Below, one piece after another: positions 48,129 through 55,077 of a DNA stretch of 55,077 nucleotides. How positions within the stretch are numbered: position 1 is the first letter of the stretch; each line of letters starts with the position of its first letter. Source of the stretch: Hyphomicrobium sp. (GTDB lineage Bacteria; Pseudomonadota; Alphaproteobacteria; Rhizobiales; Hyphomicrobiaceae). Below the pieces are notes generated by a model that was not told the DNA's origin, searched no databases, and saw only the letters and a program-made list of their open reading frames with translations. The translations under genes and the position numbers were made by a program. The stretch spans positions 1 to 55,077 of the forward strand of contig PERT01000018.1 in NCBI GenBank assembly GCA_002928955.1. The letters run 5' to 3'.

Positions 48129-49610
48129 TTACGCAGGCCCCGCTTGGGCGACGGGGCTCGCGCCGTTCAATCCGTCGAACTCAAAACCTTCGGCGCTGAC
48201 TGGGTCTGGCAAGTCGTCCAGGAAACGGTCCCACTTCTCGTCGAGGTGGGCCGCGGCCTGGCGCGGCGGGAGTACCTGGAGCGTGCCGTCAGCGGCCTCG
48301 GCTACAAGGCCGTCTCGTATGAGACGCTTTAGCGCGTCCTCGAGATCGAAGTTCACCTGCACGCCGAAGCTCGAATAAAGGTACTGCTCGATTGCCGCGT
48401 CGATGGCTGGAAGATCGCGCCGGCTGGCCTTCTCCTTGAGCAGCACTGTATAGAGCAGCATCTCCTCCTTTACGTCTTCCTCGGCCGCGCGGTCGGCGAT
48501 TTTCAACATCACGCCCCGGTTGTCGGCCATCGAGTGGAAGTAGAGGTTCTGGGCCATGATCACCATGTAGCGCTGCTTCTGGTTGGTGAAGTTCATGGCC
48601 TGCCGGAACGCGATCGCGCCGAGTCCCAAGGCTGCTCCCGCGGCAGCGATGGGGTTGGATGCAACAAGCGCGAGCTTGCCGGCCGCACCCACCGCACCCA
48701 TGCCGAGACCGCCGGTCGCCGTCGCACCAAGCTTGAGCTTGTCCATAAGGCGGAACTTGACCTGCGTGTTCGGGAACACCATCTCGATGTCGCTACGCGG
48801 GATGTTCTTGAAGAGCTTCATGTAGATGTTGCCCTCCTTGACCTGCGGCGGCAGCAGGGCCCTGAACCTGTTCACGCGCGTCTCTGCTTCTCCGCGGGTG
48901 ATCTTCTCTTTGGCCATGATCTCGCGCACGCGAGCTTCGACGGGCTTGAGCTTGAAAAGCAGGAACAGCCGCTGGAAGATCGGCACCACGAACTCCTCCT
49001 TGCGGAGGAATTTCCGGAGGCTGCGGCGCTCCTTCTTCTCGGTGCTCGCTCCGCGGTAAAAAATGAGACACTCTTCGAATGCGCCAAAGTCGACGTGAAG
49101 GTCGAGGCCATAATGCGTATCGCGGGTCATGATCAGCTCGACGTCGGTCGGATCGATGCGACGATAGTTGGCCTGTTCCAGTATCGCCGTCATCTGCCCG
49201 GTGACGCGCTTTTGCATCACCAGCCGCTCGGCATCGGTGAACGTGCGCGTAAGCAACAGATCGGTGTCGGGATTGAACGGCTCGTAGGTCTGCTCGAGTT
49301 CGAGCAGATCGGCGCTGTACTGCTGCTGCCTCCAGTAATCGAGAAAGCGGAAAAAGCGCCGCACATGTTGAGCATCGCCGGCTGCCCAGGCACTCGGGAC
49401 GGTGAGCCGGTCCATCAGTGCGAACCGGGTGACGGGGATGAATTTTTCATTCGTATTGTCGGCGTCGAGTTTCAGCACCGCGTCCACGGCCTTGGCTTCG
49501 GCGGCGATCTGGGCTGATTTTGCCGGGCCGCCCTCAGGGACGCCCGTGGCCCCGGATGTTGCCGTTCGGTTCCCGGCAACAGCATTTGATCCGTTGCTCG
49601 CCAAGGTCAT
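48129..49610 (-). CDS. DUF3754-domain protein (TMEM143-like)
   Basis: The central segment LFKNIPRSDIEMVFPNTQVKFRLMDKLKLGATATGGLGMGAVGAAGKLALV, cited here by its ends LFKNIPRSDIEMVFP and KLGATATGG, matches DUF3754, a family that includes human TMEM143. Its function is unknown. A hydrophobic Gly/Ala-rich stretch (about residues 300-345) may enter the membrane. The frame opens at TTG 49655, but GGGAG seven bases before ATG 49610 supports 493 residues. It is divergent from the beta-helix gene and precedes prmA on the same strand. Confidence 0.75.
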   Translation of the reverse strand: MTLASNGSNAVAGNRTATSGATGVPEGGPAKSAQIAAEAKAVDAVLKLDADNTNEKFIPVTRFALMDRLTVPSAWAAGDAQHVRRFFRFLDYWRQQQYSADLLELEQTYEPFNPDTDLLLTRTFTDAERLVMQKRVTGQMTAILEQANYRRIDPTDVELIMTRDTHYGLDLHVDFGAFEECLIFYRGASTEKKERRSLRKFLRKEEFVVPIFQRLFLLFKLKPVEARVREIMAKEKITRGEAETRVNRFRALLPPQVKEGNIYMKLFKNIPRSDIEMVFPNTQVKFRLMDKLKLGATATGGLGMGAVGAAGKLALVASNPIAAAGAALGLGAIAFRQAMNFTNQKQRYMVIMAQNLYFHSMADNRGVMLKIADRAAEEDVKEEMLLYTVLLKEKASRRDLPAIDAAIEQYLYSSFGVQVNFDLEDALKRLIRDGLVAEAADGTLQVLPPRQAAAHLDEKWDRFLDDLPDPVSAEGFEFDGLNGASPVAQAGPA

Positions 49611-49951
49611 CGCTCCACTCCCATTACGGTCCCAATCGACCAAGTTTATCGGCAAAGGGGCATGGTAGTCCCATTTCGTCCCCGCCCTTATTCTTCCAGC
49701 CCGATTGTTTAAGGCGGAAAAGCGCTCTTTGTCGAGAATAGTGCCCGATTGGATCAGTATTTTGACTGCCCAATCTGATTTGCGAGGGCGAAACGGCGCC
49801 TTGTCATTTTCGGCCGGATCTGCGCTCGACCCTCGACCGGCCGCCGACTATGGTTTCTGCGATTGTCTGTCCCTTCGGGGACATGGTTCAAGGTTGCGGT
49901 GGTCGCTTCCCGGGATTGTGGCGGCTGTCGGACGGGAACAAGGGAACATTC
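49611..49951. other. Divergent intergenic region with UUCG hairpin
   Basis: No gene is supported in these 341 bases between the divergent DUF3754 and beta-helix genes. A 6-bp hairpin with a TTCG tetraloop (TGTCCC/GGGACA, 49868-49883) lies about 70 bases before the beta-helix start and would be part of its leader RNA. Confidence 0.5.
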
Positions 49952-52390
49952 ATGACGGAGCACGACGCGTCGAAGACTGGCGAACCCAAGTCAGACCAAT
50001 CCCATTCATACGCGCCCACGTTCGTCGACTTGACCGACGCCGAGCGGATGCTTTTGGAATTGGTCACCGCCGGCGGCATGGCCGAAATGAACCGGCAGGT
50101 GATCCGTGCCGTCGTGTTGCGCGATCTGATCCTCGAGGCGCGACCGGGCTGGACCGTACCGCACGCCGGTATCCGGCTATCGCGGGTGATCGTCGATGGT
50201 TGTCTCGACCTTGAGGGCTGCAACCTCACCAAGCCGCTCTTGGTTTGGCATTCCCGCTTCCAAGGGGGCGGCGATCGTGGCGCCATACTGATCCGCGACG
50301 CAAAAATAAAGCGGCTGGGCATCCATTCGTCGACAGTTGAAGGCTCTATCGTCGCCGACCGGGCGCAAGTCGAAAGCGGGATTTTTCTGGGCGGCGGCAT
50401 GGTGAAGGGCGTGCTGCAGGTCCGCGGCGCGGACATCACCGGCGCACTCGCGATCGAAGGTACCGAGATCGGCGACGGCAAGTCGGCTCTCCTCGCGGCG
50501 GGTTTGAAGCTGTCGGGGCCGCTCATCCTGCGCCGGGCCAGGATCAAGGGCGAAGTCGCGTTTCCGCGGGCGCTGCTCGAGGCCGGCATTTATGCCGAGG
50601 ACGCCGCCATCGTCTGCGACGCGACCGCCATCAACGGCGAGAGCGCGCGCATCGCCGGGGACATCCTGCTCGACCGGGCCGATATTGCCGGCGCGCTCAA
50701 GCTTTCCAATGCCCGCATCGGTGGGCGGGTTGCGGCCGACGGGTTGTCGATCACCGCGGTCCCCGATGCGATTCTGGCCGGTGGACTCAACGTCTCGCAG
50801 GGAATGAGTCTGGCGGGCGCTAAGGTAACCGGATCGGTCTGGCTCGAGGGTGCGGAAATTGGCAAAATGTTCCGTGCCGAGGGCCTCGAAATCCAAGGCG
50901 GCCAGACGGCGATCGTTGCGGACGTCATCCGTATCGGCGGCAACTGGGATCTCGCGCGCTCGCGGCTGGTGGGCCAGGTCAATCTGCCGGGCGCGGACAT
51001 ACACGGTCAACTGCGGCTCACCGAAGCACGGGTTTATGGCACCGATCTCGCCATTCGCGGTGACGGCGCGCGCATCCGCGGCGGATGTTTCATGTCGCGC
51101 GCGATCGTGTTCGGTTTGGTCCGCTTTCCGGCATCTGAGATCGGCAATCAATTCCGGCTGCGGGGGGCGACGCTTAGGGTCGACCGTGGTGCCGCGTTGT
51201 TCGCGAGCGGTTCGGACTTTGGCCGTGATGTCGAGCTTAACGGTGGGTTCCAGTCGGTCGGCGCGGTCGTGCTCGACCAGGTCAAGATCCGCGGACTGCT
51301 CGATCTTAAGGAAAGCCGCATCGTCAGCGTGGCTCTCACGCAGGCGACCCCGCAGGCCATCGCCGCCCGACGCGCGCGCGAAGGACATCACGAAGGCCTC
51401 GACGAGCGCGCGCTGAGCCTGATCGATGCTGAGATCGATCGCCTCGAAATGCCGGAGAAGGCCGAGCAGCGACCATGCGGCATCGTCGATCTGACACGGG
51501 CGCACGTGGGTTCGTTCGAAGACTATGCAGCCTCTTGGCCACCATCGTCCACCCTGCGGCCGAAGTCGGCCGACGGCCGTGACATCGATCATCTCGTGCT
51601 CGACGGTTTCACCTACGAGCACCTTGCCAATCCATCGGGCGCCGGTGGAATGCGCGGCCGTCATGCCCACAACGAGGACCGGGTCGGCGAGCGCCGCATC
51701 GAATGGCTGCAGGGCCAGCAGCGCTGCGATGTGGACGACCATTTCAAGCCGCAGGCCTGGGTGCACCTCGGCGAGCGGCTGGTCGCGCAGGGTTACCACG
51801 ACGATGCGCGCACGGTTGCCGTAGCCCGCAGGCGGCGCGAGACCAAAAGCCACGCAGCGACCTTCGGCCAGCGGTTACAGGGACGCATCCTCGATGTCTT
51901 TGCTCTTTATGGGTACAACCCGTGGCGGACGGTGCTGTGGATGGCGGTGATGGTCGTTGCATTCGCGGCCGTATTCGCGACAGCGCACAGGTTCTGCCAG
52001 CGCGACGGCTGCCTGGACGAAAGCGTATTCGTGGTTTCGAACCGCGACGCCTACACTCAAGAGAGCTTTTACCGGGGCTACCCCGAGTTTCACGCCCTAG
52101 CCTACTCGTTCGACGTGTTTGTACCGTTCGTGGCGTTCGGCTACGAGGACCACTGGCGCCCGAATGTAAACTGGGGTCCGTTTGCCGAAGTGCCCATCCC
52201 GGACGTGAGCGCGTTCCTGCGCGGAAAACCTCTCGCCGACTACAAGGTCTCGCTCGAAAAAAGCCGCACTGTAACGTTGACGTTCGGCGGTATACTGTAC
52301 GTTCTCGTCGTAATCGAAATGTTGCTCGGCCTGGTGTTGACGTCGCTCGCAATTACGGGCTTCACTGGTCTTCTCAGGAATGAAAACTGA
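49952..52390 (+). CDS. Large membrane-anchored beta-helix protein
   Basis: An 812-residue protein of unknown function. Residues about 70-470 consist of degenerate repeats of about 20 residues (for example ADITGALAIEGTEIGDG, ARIAGDILLDRADIAGAL, AKVTGSVWLEGAEIG), which predict a long right-handed beta-helix. A conserved helical block follows (FKPQAWVHLGERLVAQGYHDDARTVAVARRRRE, about 595-627, then GRILDVFALYGYNPWR). Two membrane segments lie near 659-678 and 778-805. Related proteins are often labelled membrane-associated oxidoreductase, a label not supported by any motif here. AAGGGAA before ATG 49952 supports the start; the frame opens at 49850. Confidence 0.8.
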   Translation: MTEHDASKTGEPKSDQSHSYAPTFVDLTDAERMLLELVTAGGMAEMNRQVIRAVVLRDLILEARPGWTVPHAGIRLSRVIVDGCLDLEGCNLTKPLLVWHSRFQGGGDRGAILIRDAKIKRLGIHSSTVEGSIVADRAQVESGIFLGGGMVKGVLQVRGADITGALAIEGTEIGDGKSALLAAGLKLSGPLILRRARIKGEVAFPRALLEAGIYAEDAAIVCDATAINGESARIAGDILLDRADIAGALKLSNARIGGRVAADGLSITAVPDAILAGGLNVSQGMSLAGAKVTGSVWLEGAEIGKMFRAEGLEIQGGQTAIVADVIRIGGNWDLARSRLVGQVNLPGADIHGQLRLTEARVYGTDLAIRGDGARIRGGCFMSRAIVFGLVRFPASEIGNQFRLRGATLRVDRGAALFASGSDFGRDVELNGGFQSVGAVVLDQVKIRGLLDLKESRIVSVALTQATPQAIAARRAREGHHEGLDERALSLIDAEIDRLEMPEKAEQRPCGIVDLTRAHVGSFEDYAASWPPSSTLRPKSADGRDIDHLVLDGFTYEHLANPSGAGGMRGRHAHNEDRVGERRIEWLQGQQRCDVDDHFKPQAWVHLGERLVAQGYHDDARTVAVARRRRETKSHAATFGQRLQGRILDVFALYGYNPWRTVLWMAVMVVAFAAVFATAHRFCQRDGCLDESVFVVSNRDAYTQESFYRGYPEFHALAYSFDVFVPFVAFGYEDHWRPNVNWGPFAEVPIPDVSAFLRGKPLADYKVSLEKSRTVTLTFGGILYVLVVIEMLLGLVLTSLAITGFTGLLRNEN

Positions 52391-52525
52391 GCAGAATTTC
52401 CGCAGCGCGATAGCGGTTGAGGTCGTCCTGCTGGGGGGAAGTTGCCGAATTCGCCACAGTGGCGCCGTTGTTCCGGTGGACACCGGCTGTCGCGGGATCT
52501 GGGGCGAGCATGGGGGCCTTGCGTG

Positions 52526-54223
52526 GTGCGTCGCCATTTCTATGGGCAGTTTATACTGGTTTGGGTCCTGTGCTGGGCGACGTTCGCGGCCCTTGCGCCG
52601 GCCAGGGCCACAGCCCTCGAATTCGTGACCATGCCGTTCGACTGCAGCGTCGACGGCCCGCGCATCATACTGAAACCTTCCGAGCCGCGCGGCTACGCGA
52701 TCCAGGGCGGCCGCGAAGAGCGGCAAGTGACGACCTGCAAGAACACCAATGGCAACGACTGCCGCACGCTCAAGGCGCACCGTTTCCAGATTCTATGTGG
52801 CGGACGCCGGGTATCCTGGATGCGCGTGGTCGCGGCGGTCCCTTCTACCCTGGAGCGTGATATCTGGATTGATGCCGGGCGCCTGCATCTCGGGTTGGAG
52901 CGGAAAGGGCGCGAATCCGGTTGCCGTATAGGGTCGCGCGTACGGGCTCGCCGGAGCGGGCTGGATGATGGTCCCGATAGTTACTTCGAGCCGCCGCTCG
53001 CCGAATGCCTGCCCTGGGATCGCAACAGCGGCGTTTCGCATATCGTACTTCCAGCGGGGTTTGCGCCGCTCGGCGACATTGGCGCGCGTATTCGGTCGGG
53101 GCCGCAGGCTTCGGCTGTTGAAGCGACCCGGTCGTCTCCGTCGGCGCCGTTGATACCAACGCCAACGCCAACGCCAACACCAGCACCAGCACCAATGGCA
53201 CCCGTGCCGTCGTCGCCGCAGGCGTCAGTAAGCCAGACAATTTCCGCCGACCCTGCGGAAAGCCAAAGCCCGTTGACGCCAGTGCTACATACCAAGGTCC
53301 AGCAAGCGCGGGTCGCGTCAGCAGACGTCATTGTCGAGCCGCTGTCACAGTCGACATCGATCCCGGCCGTTCTGACGGTGGCCGACGCGTCGCGGTCTTG
53401 GGTGACGCTCGTCCGCCCCGAGCCGGCTTCGGCCGAGCCGGTCTTCGCGTCGCGATCTCCGTCGCTTACCGTGTGGCTGATGGCGCTGATGCTCGCTGCG
53501 ATGATGGCGATGTTCGCCCGAACCCTGCTCAAGCGTGGTCTCGTGCGGCCACGGCTCGCTTCGACGGCAGATCCGCGCAACGGTCAAGACGGAAAGGCCC
53601 GGTCCGACGGCGACGTACCCGGTGGTGGTAGCGGCCTCGGTGGCGGGTTGGGTCAGGATGTGCGGGATGCACTCCGCAAGGCTGCCTCCGGTTTCGGCGC
53701 GAGCACCGCTCCGCCGCGGCCTGCCGAGACCAGCCTCGCGAATGCCGCCGCGTCTGTGTCGGCCCTCATCGAGCAGGCCAACGGATCATTGGGATTGTTG
53801 AGCAGCGCGCCGCCACTGCGAGAGGTGTTGGAGCAAGAAATCGGCGTCATCCAGCAACGGCTGGCCATCGTGAAGGCACAGGCGAGCGACGGGCCCGAGG
53901 CCGCTCACAAGGCCGCGCCTGCATTCCGGACCCTGGTGCGTGATCTCGAACGCGTCCGGCGTATTTCCGAAAGCGCTGCCTTGAGCTTCTCAGCCGATCA
54001 CAGCACGGTTCGGCTGCCGCGGAACAAGAGCGAGGCCTATGGTGTTCTTGGCGTCAACGCCGAAATCGGTGACGCCACGCTCAAGAAGCTGGTTGATGCG
54101 CTGCGCGTATGCTGGCATCCGGATCTTGCGAAGAACGCCGCCGACCTCGCGCTACGCGAGGAACGCATCAAGATCATCAATGTCGCGTGGGATCTGATCA
54201 ACGGCAGGCGAGCGCCGAGCTGA
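52526..54223 (+). CDS. Membrane-anchored protein with C-terminal J-like domain
   Basis: Residues 1-30 look like a signal peptide (GQFILVWVLCWATFAALAPARA). The next 170 residues hold several Cys (FDCSVDGP, TCKNTNGNDC, ILCGG, GCRIGS, ECLPW) and are probably periplasmic. A Pro/Thr/Ala linker follows near 211-228, then a membrane helix near 313-333 (LTVWLMALMLAAMMAMFARTLL). The C terminus has a helical region and a J-like domain (SEAYGVLGVNAEIGD, HPD at about 531-533 in CWHPDLAKN). The frame opens at 52442; GTG 52526 (or 52523) fits the signal peptide. The J domain would face the cytoplasm. Confidence 0.75.
   Translation: MRRHFYGQFILVWVLCWATFAALAPARATALEFVTMPFDCSVDGPRIILKPSEPRGYAIQGGREERQVTTCKNTNGNDCRTLKAHRFQILCGGRRVSWMRVVAAVPSTLERDIWIDAGRLHLGLERKGRESGCRIGSRVRARRSGLDDGPDSYFEPPLAECLPWDRNSGVSHIVLPAGFAPLGDIGARIRSGPQASAVEATRSSPSAPLIPTPTPTPTPAPAPMAPVPSSPQASVSQTISADPAESQSPLTPVLHTKVQQARVASADVIVEPLSQSTSIPAVLTVADASRSWVTLVRPEPASAEPVFASRSPSLTVWLMALMLAAMMAMFARTLLKRGLVRPRLASTADPRNGQDGKARSDGDVPGGGSGLGGGLGQDVRDALRKAASGFGASTAPPRPAETSLANAAASVSALIEQANGSLGLLSSAPPLREVLEQEIGVIQQRLAIVKAQASDGPEAAHKAAPAFRTLVRDLERVRRISESAALSFSADHSTVRLPRNKSEAYGVLGVNAEIGDATLKKLVDALRVCWHPDLAKNAADLALREERIKIINVAWDLINGRRAPS
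53156..53191 (+). repeat. Hexanucleotide repeat encoding a Pro-Thr/Pro-Ala linker
   Basis: CCAACG is present three times, then CCAACA and two CCAGCA, in frame within the J-domain gene, encoding PTPTPTPTPAPAP. Copy number could vary and change linker length without breaking the frame. Confidence 0.85.
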
Positions 54224-54257
54224 CCGGCGCCGCCTGCGGTTTAAATCGCGGCGTGCT

Positions 54258-54767
54258 TCAGGAATGGAACGCGGGCAGTGGGGAAACCATGGGCTCGCGG
54301 GCCTTCTCCGGGATCGTGCGATCGCTCATCTTGCGCGCGCGGCCGTCGAATGACGCGCCAGGCTCGATCGAAAGCGTGCGGCTCATGATATCGCCTTCGA
54401 CGTCGGCACTGGCGCGCAGCATCACGCTGGTCGCCTCGATCGATCCCTGTACTTTGCCATAGACGTCGACCGCTTCAGCAGCAATCGCGCCGGTGATGGT
54501 CGCCTCGCTGCCGACGATCAGCTTCTTGCCGTGCAGATCCGCTTGGATGTTGCCATTGACGCGCAAGAGCCCCTTGCAGCGAATGGTGATCGACTGGCCC
54601 TCGATCGACAAATCGCTGCCGATGACCGATTCGACAAGCGCGGGTTCGGGTCTGGGGTCGGAGGGCGTCGTTCTCAAGTCGGCCGTATCGGCAGCAAACG
54701 ACGGAGAACGCTTCTCGACTTGGACGGGTTCGAACGGCTTCGGCTCGGGCTTGCGATTGAACACCAT
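54258..54767 (-). CDS. Bactofilin
   Basis: Bactofilins are small beta-helical cytoskeletal proteins that polymerise at the membrane and organise local cell-wall or envelope processes. The 169-residue protein has a polar N-terminal tail (about 1-45), the core start ESVIGSDLSIEGQSI, repeats such as LLRVNGNIQADLHGKKLIVG, AAEAVDVYGKVQGSI and ADVEGDIMSRTLSIEPGASFDG, and a short C-terminal tail. GAGGGAG lies six bases before TTG 54773, eleven or so before ATG 54767, which is preferred. It is convergent with the J-domain gene, 34 bases apart. Confidence 0.92.
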   Translation of the reverse strand: MVFNRKPEPKPFEPVQVEKRSPSFAADTADLRTTPSDPRPEPALVESVIGSDLSIEGQSITIRCKGLLRVNGNIQADLHGKKLIVGSEATITGAIAAEAVDVYGKVQGSIEATSVMLRASADVEGDIMSRTLSIEPGASFDGRARKMSDRTIPEKAREPMVSPLPAFHS

Positions 54768-54952
54768 AAACAACTCCCTCAGGTCAATGACGCCGACAAT
54801 TCAAAGAAACATTCGGCAGTGAGCTCGCTCGAGATGGTAGAAATTTGTTGTTCTAAAAATAGATATAATCGCGCGGTTAATTCGCGGCGTTAATGGCAGA
54901 GGCGCTGGCGTCGGGCGTTCGGTCGGTCTTTGGGTTCGGCTGCACCATTCTT
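54768..54952 (-). other. Upstream region of the bactofilin gene
   Basis: No gene is supported. The region is locally A/T-rich around 54830-54890, including AAAATAGATATAAT, where a promoter for the minus-strand bactofilin gene is plausible. A palindromic repeat begins at 54953. Confidence 0.4.
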
Positions 54953-55077
54953 CTAGTGTTCCGGCGCCGACATATGATTCCCGTTGCAACGCGCTCCAGA
55001 TCAAATGTCGGCGCCTAAGGAACACTAGCAAACCTATGATTCTAGTGTAGCTTTTGCATCTGGCGTTTGGTTTCGAG
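54953..55077. repeat. CTAGTG palindromic repeat, class A plus cut class B
   Basis: A class A palindrome (54953-55028, CTAGTGTTCC to GGAACACTAG, stem GGCGCCGACAT paired with ATGTCGGCGCC) is followed by CAAACCTATGATT and the left half of class B starting CTAGTGTAGC at 55042. The class B element runs off the window. It is the copy most similar to that at 16387. Confidence 0.92.

Noticed and set aside
50177-51853. 558-codon open frame antisense to the beta-helix gene
   Set aside because: No ribosome binding site or recognisable domain; composition follows the complementary coding strand.

Overview
The window is GC-rich chromosomal DNA from an alphaproteobacterium, most likely a member of the Hyphomicrobiales (Rhizobiales). 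This rests on a SAM-II riboswitch in front of metX, the hisC-tyrA pair, an alphaproteobacterial-type division and cell-wall (dcw) cluster running on into lpxC, bamD and ligA, an FtsZ with a very long C-terminal linker, and small DUF1127-like proteins. The genus cannot be named from the sequence alone. No tRNA, rRNA operon, prophage, complete insertion sequence or CRISPR array was seen.

Layout. 1-5.2 kb: an IF-1 paralogue with a Gly/Pro tail; the metX-metW pair on the minus strand behind a promoter and SAM-II riboswitch; hisC and tyrA overlapping on the plus strand. 5.2-13.1 kb: a ChaC-type gamma-glutamylcyclotransferase, an AsmA-family envelope protein, a CNT-type nucleoside transporter, a TerB/J-domain protein overlapping a zinc amidase, the RNase P RNA gene (rnpB), and one unknown protein. 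13.1-17.7 kb: an RND efflux pump and its membrane fusion protein on the minus strand. 17.9-38.3 kb: the complete dcw cluster mraZ-rsmH-ftsL-ftsI-murE-murF-mraY-(small membrane protein)-murD-ftsW-murG-murC-murB-ddl-ftsQ-ftsA-ftsZ, with a candidate MraZ operator upstream. 38.6-43.1 kb: lpxC, bamD, ligA. 43.2-49.6 kb: a cold-shock gene with a terminator, a YkgJ-type protein, aminopeptidase P, two DUF1127-like small proteins, prmA and a DUF3754 protein. 49.9-54.8 kb: a large membrane-anchored beta-helix protein, a membrane-anchored J-domain protein and a bactofilin.

How the genes work together. MurA is absent here, but MurB and MurC-F, Ddl, MraY and MurG carry out the rest of lipid II synthesis. 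FtsW and FtsI polymerise and crosslink septal peptidoglycan, and FtsL, FtsQ, FtsA and FtsZ form the divisome. LpxC and BamD link the cluster to outer-membrane assembly.

The main unexplained signal is a family of 74-83 bp imperfect palindromes bounded by CTAGTG...CACTAG. They occur at five places: 16387, 36121, 46363, 48037 and 54953. Four sequence classes share only their ends, a 13-nt A/T-rich spacer recurs between classes A and B, and the stems carry compensatory changes. One copy lies between ftsA and ftsZ, one inside the RND operon, and four are stacked between two DUF1127-like genes. They look like small non-autonomous mobile elements or structured repeats. The second most interesting region is the beta-helix / J-domain / bactofilin locus at 49.9-54.8 kb, which may encode an uncharacterised envelope scaffold.
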